64,000 nucleotides of DNA from Micropterus salmoides (Eukaryota > Chordata > Actinopteri > Centrarchiformes > Centrarchidae). The stretch spans positions 18,688,519 through 18,752,518 of the forward strand of contig NW_024040817.1 of the NCBI RefSeq assembly GCF_014851395.1. The letters are read 5' to 3'. How positions within the stretch are numbered: the first letter of the stretch is position 1; each line of letters opens with the position of its first letter. Made by a program: the position numbers and the translations under genes. Below, one piece after another: positions 59,061 to 64,000 of the stretch. The notes under the pieces are model-generated. The model saw only the letters and a list, made by a program, of their open reading frames with translations, was not told the origin of the DNA and searched no databases.

Positions 59061-59714
59061 TTTATGAATAATATAAAAAAAATAGTATGTGTTCTTCATA
59101 AAGCATTATTTCTGTCTGCAAAACAGAATGACAAATATGATGCTTGGTTTTGCTCTACAAGTTTTGTTTATAATTCATGTACTGTCACTTGCCTGCACAC
59201 AATCAACAGTAATGAGCTAACACTTATCAGTTCACTTAATCTCAGAATCAAAACCCGTTTCAAACAATAAACCTCAGCTTTGTTTAATGCTCAAATGATC
59301 CTTATTGCCCTGCCTTCCCTCTGCTTCCTGTGCTCCTTTCATCCCTGTTAGGCCATGTAAGGACGAATCATTGCGGGGAGGAGATATCATAAATGGTGGT
59401 TTACGTGGTGTTTGAAGAGACGTCCGGTTAGGGCTGCCCGCTGATGGAGACGAGCCAGGGGGAAACATTGTGCAATCAACGGGCTCTGTTAATTACAACA
59501 GATCAAACACAAGCTCCATGGCAACCCCTGCCACATTTTCCAAAACAAAGGCCAGCGAGGCATTCAGCATGCACAGCGGCTGTGACATGGTGTTACACAT
59601 GGCTGACACAGGGACGATTAGCAGCGGCACAGTGTTTATTTCCATGGATGGGTGCACAGTGGTTGCATGTTGGACTGTTGGTCCACCACTTTGGTCTAGC
59701 TTAAATATGTAAAA
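59061..59714. other. Non-genic stretch
   Basis: Overlapping frames on both strands (59,274-59,468; 59,444-59,780) have no recognised domain. No gene is called. Confidence 0.4.
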
Positions 59715-59895
59715 AACTATAGAATAGATTGTCATGACATTCTGTACCGACATTTGTAGTGCCCAGAGGATCTCATCCAAATGCCATCAAATTAACGACA
59801 TTCCCATCAACTTCAGCTGTACTTCATGTAGGTCCTAGGTCTAATTAGGAAATGTTATGATGCTAACCTGCTAAATGTTAGCATTTAGTCCCAAC
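59715..59895 (+). repeat. Teleost interspersed repeat (CATTCCCATCA type)
   Basis: Phrases GACATTCTGTACCGACATTT, AATTAACGACATTCCCATCA, CTTCAGCTGTACTTCATGT and TTATGATGCTAACCTGCTAA follow the order of a repeat that I know from many fish genomes. It is diverged. Confidence 0.5.
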
Positions 59896-59904
59896 ACCTC
59901 TCTG

Positions 59905-60400
59905 CCCATAGACTGTATAAAAGAAGTCGATGTAGTCACTTTGACCTCATCCATTAAGATGTGTGCTACCGTTTTGAAGCTTTGAGTTTGGCATTTTGGC
60001 TGTCACCATCTTGTTTTGTTGGAACCAGACTTCACCGGACATGACCATATTTGGACGAGAGGGTGGCGCTAGCTAGCTCGGTTAGCAAGGTGCATCCATA
60101 ATTCATGTTAACTGTGAAATTAACTGGGATTCTAATTTTGGCTTAACACTAAATGTACTTAAAAAATGAACAGCAACTCCTAATAGGCTTTTTCAGTGCC
60201 GCTGGTCAAATGTACACAATGCAGTGGATATGAGTCGCCTCTATCCTGATTGACAGGTTGCCATGGTAGCGACGTGCTCTAAAGCACAACCTGCTGTCAT
60301 TTTGTCCACAGACTCCAATGCAATGACTTCTTTTTGCAACCAGTGGCCATTAGAAATAATGCAGGTTTAAGGCACTTATGCATTTACTTAACTTTTCAGA
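59905..60400 (+). repeat. Teleost interspersed repeat (AGACTGTATAAAA type)
   Basis: Starts CCATAGACTGTATAAAAGAA and contains CCGTTTTGAAGCTTTGAGTT, GGCATTTTGGCTGTCACCAT, CTTGTTTTGTTGGAACCAGA, GATTGACAGGTTGCCATGGT and GTGGCCATTAGAAATAATGC. This is the order of a widespread fish MITE-like repeat. Confidence 0.55.
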
Positions 60401-61276
60401 CCCAGAGATTCCCGCTTGGCTGTGCCTAAATACAGTCCGACTGTAGACTCATGTTTTATGGTGATTCCATATTCTTTTTGATGCCATATGAGCTCCTACA
60501 GACCTAACATCTCACACGGAAATAGTAGCATTTGGAATGACATTTTCGGTCCATTGTGGTCCCATTGAATAATGTTTTTAAAGCTCTTAATCTAGGCACT
60601 AAAATACTGTGTTGTTTATATTCATAGTTGAACACGGTAGAGTTTGTGTACTTTCAAATGTATTCACACTCCAAATGGTTTGGGTTGGCTGCTGCTGGTG
60701 CACTGCCTTTTCAAAAACCTTTTAGAAACACACTTATAAAGTAATTAATCTCAAACTTCTTCTTTCACTCAACATTCGTGTTATCTGAGAGAGTCGTGAC
60801 AGAGACGGATACCCATGCTGTCCGTCTATCAGCTAACAGCAGGCACCGTCAACAGGCCACCAGCGATGGGGTCTGTCTGCTTCAGACACCAGATCTGTTC
60901 TAGTAAACTCACCAAAGTTGGCTCTCACATCCAAACCACGAGCCAAACCCGAGAACAAAAGTGCAAATAAAAACTCTGAAAATATATATCCTCGTAACTC
61001 AGTGTCCCTGTCTCTGGATTGCTTTCTCTCTCTGACCCTTCGGTGCCCTTGTTTATTTATTCCTTCTTCGCATTCTGTTTTCTCAGCCCGTTCCCCCCTG
61101 CCTCCTGCCTCCACTAGCTCTCGTCTCAAATTAGTGTCAAATTCCCCAGTGTGCTTGTTATGTTTGTTTCTAATGCAGTACCTACCAAAATTACAAGTGT
61201 CCTATTCTTGGGTGCCCTCCATCAATTCTCATTCATGTGTAAGAGGGTAGCTCTCGGACATTAAAATAACTCCATC
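60401..61276. other. Non-genic stretch with an unidentified open frame
   Basis: The minus-strand 98-codon frame at 60,833-61,129 includes GLARGLDVRANFGEFTRTDL and a charged Arg/Glu-rich start. I cannot assign it. Overlapping frames on the other strand and the absence of exon context make it more likely to be repeat-derived than a gene. Confidence 0.35.
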
Positions 61277-61286
61277 TGTGTGTGTG

Positions 61287-61321
<35 letters not shown>
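61277..61321 (+). repeat. (TG)n microsatellite, one interruption
   Basis: TG repeat with a single TTTG interruption near 61,301. Confidence 0.95.
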
Positions 61322-61774
61322 CAGGGCAGGTCAGTCATGAGAGCAGAGAGCCTGCATTCCTCTGTGCAGTACTAAATCCTCATGGGATAGACCTCATTAG
61401 TGGACTAGCTGTTCCCAGGCTGTCTCATGGTCACTGCCACAGTGTATGTGTGTAGGTGAAAGCATTTGTTTGCACGTTCACACATTTTTTTTGTGTCCAT
61501 GTCCTCTTGTGGTTGTTTATGAGAATCTCTGTGTGTCTACTTCTTCTTCTGTTTGTCGTTTTGTGACGCTCCTATTAAATCCTGTGTTTTGTGTGTAGTA
61601 GTTTCAAAAGACAGGTTAGACTGCTGTAGCTGGCTTCCTGCCTGTGTTTTGATATGTTGTGTGATACTCAGTGAAGGAGCACGGGGAGGTCACTAGAGTC
61701 TACAAAGGGATGAGATGTACCCAAGGGACTAGCTTGCCTCATGGACTCTTTTCAACCTTGGAGAAATCGTAAAT

Positions 61775-61777
<3 letters not shown>
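61322..61777. other. Non-genic stretch
   Basis: GT-rich sequence between two microsatellites, no gene recognised. Confidence 0.45.

Positions 61778-61866
<89 letters not shown>
61778..61866 (+). repeat. (CA)44 microsatellite
   Basis: The longest CA tract of the window. The 121- and 101-codon frames through it are Thr-His and Cys-Val artefacts. Confidence 0.97.
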
Positions 61867-61868
<2 letters not shown>

Positions 61869-64000
61869 AGACTCTTTTTTACCATTCTGTCATGTGCTAA
61901 AGCTTTGGCGGTTGACCCGAGCTGGGCCTGAAAGCTTCTCATGTCACGTTCTGTCTTTGGTTTCACTTTATTTTTCAGGCTGTGGACAGCGAGAGGAGAG
62001 GAGGGTGTGTACTGCGAGGGAAACGCTCTGTTCTGATTTTTCAAAATGTGGAAGAAGAATGCTCTTACTTGTGCAAGACAGATATCTTTCCCCCCACTCC
62101 TTATGACCCTGTGTGCACATTCAGCCGCTTCACACTTTCTTGTGAATTAGAACTTACCTGAGAAATGAAGACTGTAGCTAGCTCTGCCTTCTGTTTATAG
62201 AGAAAAGACAATATTACCTATTTTATAATATTTGCCTATAAGAATGAGGACTCTTAGAATAATACCTGTATATGCTTCAGTTTGAAAAATATATGTTTAC
62301 AGTGCTACTGTTTACATTGTAACTCTGCCTTGTGTCAGTCTTGGCTCTACTGTGAATGTAAGATGAACAAACAAAGAAGAGTCACCATGTGTTCAGCCTC
62401 TCTGTTTGTCTTTCTGCTTCACATCTTCTGCTCCTGACTCACATGAGGATCTATTACTGAGTGGGCAACAAGCACCAGGTGGCTGCAATCTAAACTACTT
62501 TAAATAAATGCACATTTCGAGACAAATGTAAAGGAGAGAGCGGGTGACAAAGCAGAGCTCAAGTTAGTCTTTACAGCAATACTGAATGGCTAGAGTAAAT
62601 CCTATTTTTTGCTGCTTTTTCTTTATCAGCATTAGAATAGCTCACACAACATTTAGGTCAATAATTAAATTAATCTGGGGCCAAGGTTCAAAATTTTTTA
62701 TGGAATTAAAGTTCATAAAACTTGTTTGTAATGGACTGTAGCAGAGATACAGTAAGGCTGATAGGTTGCAAGTAATGGCAGGTAGGAGTATAGTGTTACA
62801 CTAGGAAGTGGTTGATCAACTGTAAACACACTCGCTGGTCACCTGGCAGGAGCCCGAGGTTGGCCAACACACTAACAGGCTCAAAATGAACCATTGATAC
62901 CAGGCCGGTAGCTGGTGAGAGGCACAGGACAGAAAAACAAGATGATACAGACGTCACTAAGCAGACAAAACACCCACACCCACACACATATACACATGCA
63001 CACACAGAGCAACTCGCCAAGGCTGAAGCGACAGTGAGCTTCCGGACAGGCCCAAGCCAAGGCCTCCCTTGCTGATCACAACACAGTTCTGTCTGATAAG
63101 CATCTTGCGCAATATAGAGATGCAAGTTTGCCCTTTTTTTCACCTCCCCATTCCTTTGAAAGTGGATGATTTCGAAATCATTAACAACAGCCATGGGCAG
63201 GTGGTGGGGGGTAGACTGGCAGGCAGAGTAAGGCCAAAGCTGGATATCAGGTCCAACATGTAATACGTACACTGACGCTGAATCACATAAACACAACTTA
63301 ACACACATGAAATGCACTTGAGATTATTCGAGAGTCGCACATGTGTGCAACAGGACACTTCAAACTCTTCAAATACTAACTATGAATGTGACCTTAAACT
63401 TTATTGTCACACTGAAAGACATACTATAACAGAATAAATAACCCTTTTACAAGCATGGTTAGCCTGTTCCAGGTCTTTTATTTTCATGAGAATCTACTGA
63501 CTTGGTATACAACCACACATCAAAATCAGTCTGTAGAGAACACACACCCACATACACACACGTATGCATGCACGCGCGCGCACACACACACACACAGGTT
63601 TCTCACTTCCCTCTTATTCTTTGCAAACAGTGATTTATGCTGAACGGGGATATCCAAGTGACACCACTATCAGGAATTAGAAAGTAAATAAGAAGTCACT
63701 TTCTGCTTTATCGTCATCAATTGATATACCGCAGCAAGGCACATCAGCACAACATTGACACATACCAATACTGTATCCTACTTTAAAGCACATGCGTCCC
63801 TTGATTTACGTTTGTACCTGTGGTCCTGGTATGCGGGACAGATGCTGTAAAATAACTGTTATGACTAGCACTTGACAACAGGTACACTGCCTTTAATGTT
63901 GTTGCATTAAGCAGGGAATTGGGAGGATGAGCGGTCGCTATATTCAGCTTGGTAATCTTCTTGGTTACAGCAAACACGTGACCTGCGAGCACACATACAA
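61867..64000. other. Non-genic stretch to the window end
   Basis: The 173-codon minus-strand frame at 62,796-63,317 has Cys/Val-rich, CA-influenced parts and no recognised domain. Short CA tracts lie near 62,980 and 63,540-63,596. No gene is called. Confidence 0.4.

Noticed and set aside
60833..61129. 98-codon minus-strand frame with RANFGEFTRTDL
   Set aside because: No family recognised, opposing frames overlap it, and no exon context. Likely repeat-derived, though a protein search would settle it.
62796..63317. 173-codon minus-strand frame
   Set aside because: Composition is driven by CA/GT-rich sequence and no domain is seen. No start or splice context distinguishes it.
1..64000. CRISPR arrays, bacterial operons, phage or viral genes
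   Set aside because: No spaced identical repeats, no densely packed genes and no viral coding sequence are visible. The window is vertebrate nuclear DNA.

Overview
The window is vertebrate nuclear DNA, almost certainly from a ray-finned (teleost) fish. The signs are a split tribbles-family gene with GT-AG introns, long (CA)n tracts, a tRNA-headed SINE, non-LTR retroposon remnants, a Tc1/IS630-type DNA transposon and several short repeats that I recognise as common in teleost genomes. There are no operons, ribosome binding sites or prokaryotic features. Most long open frames are accidental: microsatellite translations, antisense shadows of exons, or repeat-derived.

Layout. Positions 1-12 kb are non-genic with scattered short repeats and one LINE remnant near 10.3-10.6 kb. 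12,043-15,215 is a 3.17 kb TA-flanked Tc1/IS630-type transposon. Its split transposase is dead (in-frame TAG), its intron carries a SINE, it has an exact 101-bp internal duplication and it has two nested sets of CAGTTTTT termini. 15.2-22 kb is non-genic with LINE and MITE-like remnants. 22,260-24,150 is a 1.89 kb foldback element with arms of about 0.5 kb and a 6-bp target duplication (TTCTCA). 24-29.9 kb is non-genic, but 27.8-29.9 kb may be 3' UTR. 29,899-35,114 (minus) holds the one real gene, a three-exon tribbles pseudokinase most like trib3. 35-54 kb is mostly unremarkable, with MITE-like repeats, microsatellites and a BED-finger fragment near 49 kb. 54.8-56.8 kb is a repeat cluster ending in two LINE fragments head to head. 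57-64 kb is non-genic with several teleost repeats and microsatellites.

The tribbles gene encodes a scaffold pseudokinase of the stress and insulin-signalling network. The hallmark LGDLKL loop, the SLE substitution for DFG, the HPWF motif and a COP1-type EQMVP tail are all visible. As printed, exon 3 carries a net one-base frameshift (near 30,298) that would truncate the protein to 265 residues, so this copy is either damaged or misassembled. A 154-bp inverted repeat with one mismatch (26,619-26,772 and 31,172-31,325) brackets its last exon. A perfect C/EBP palindrome lies 18 bp inside intron 1.

I found no convincing new multi-gene system. The items most worth checking are the tribbles frameshift, the 154-bp inverted repeat, the nested-terminus transposon and the foldback element. 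All family names rest on pattern recognition without searches.
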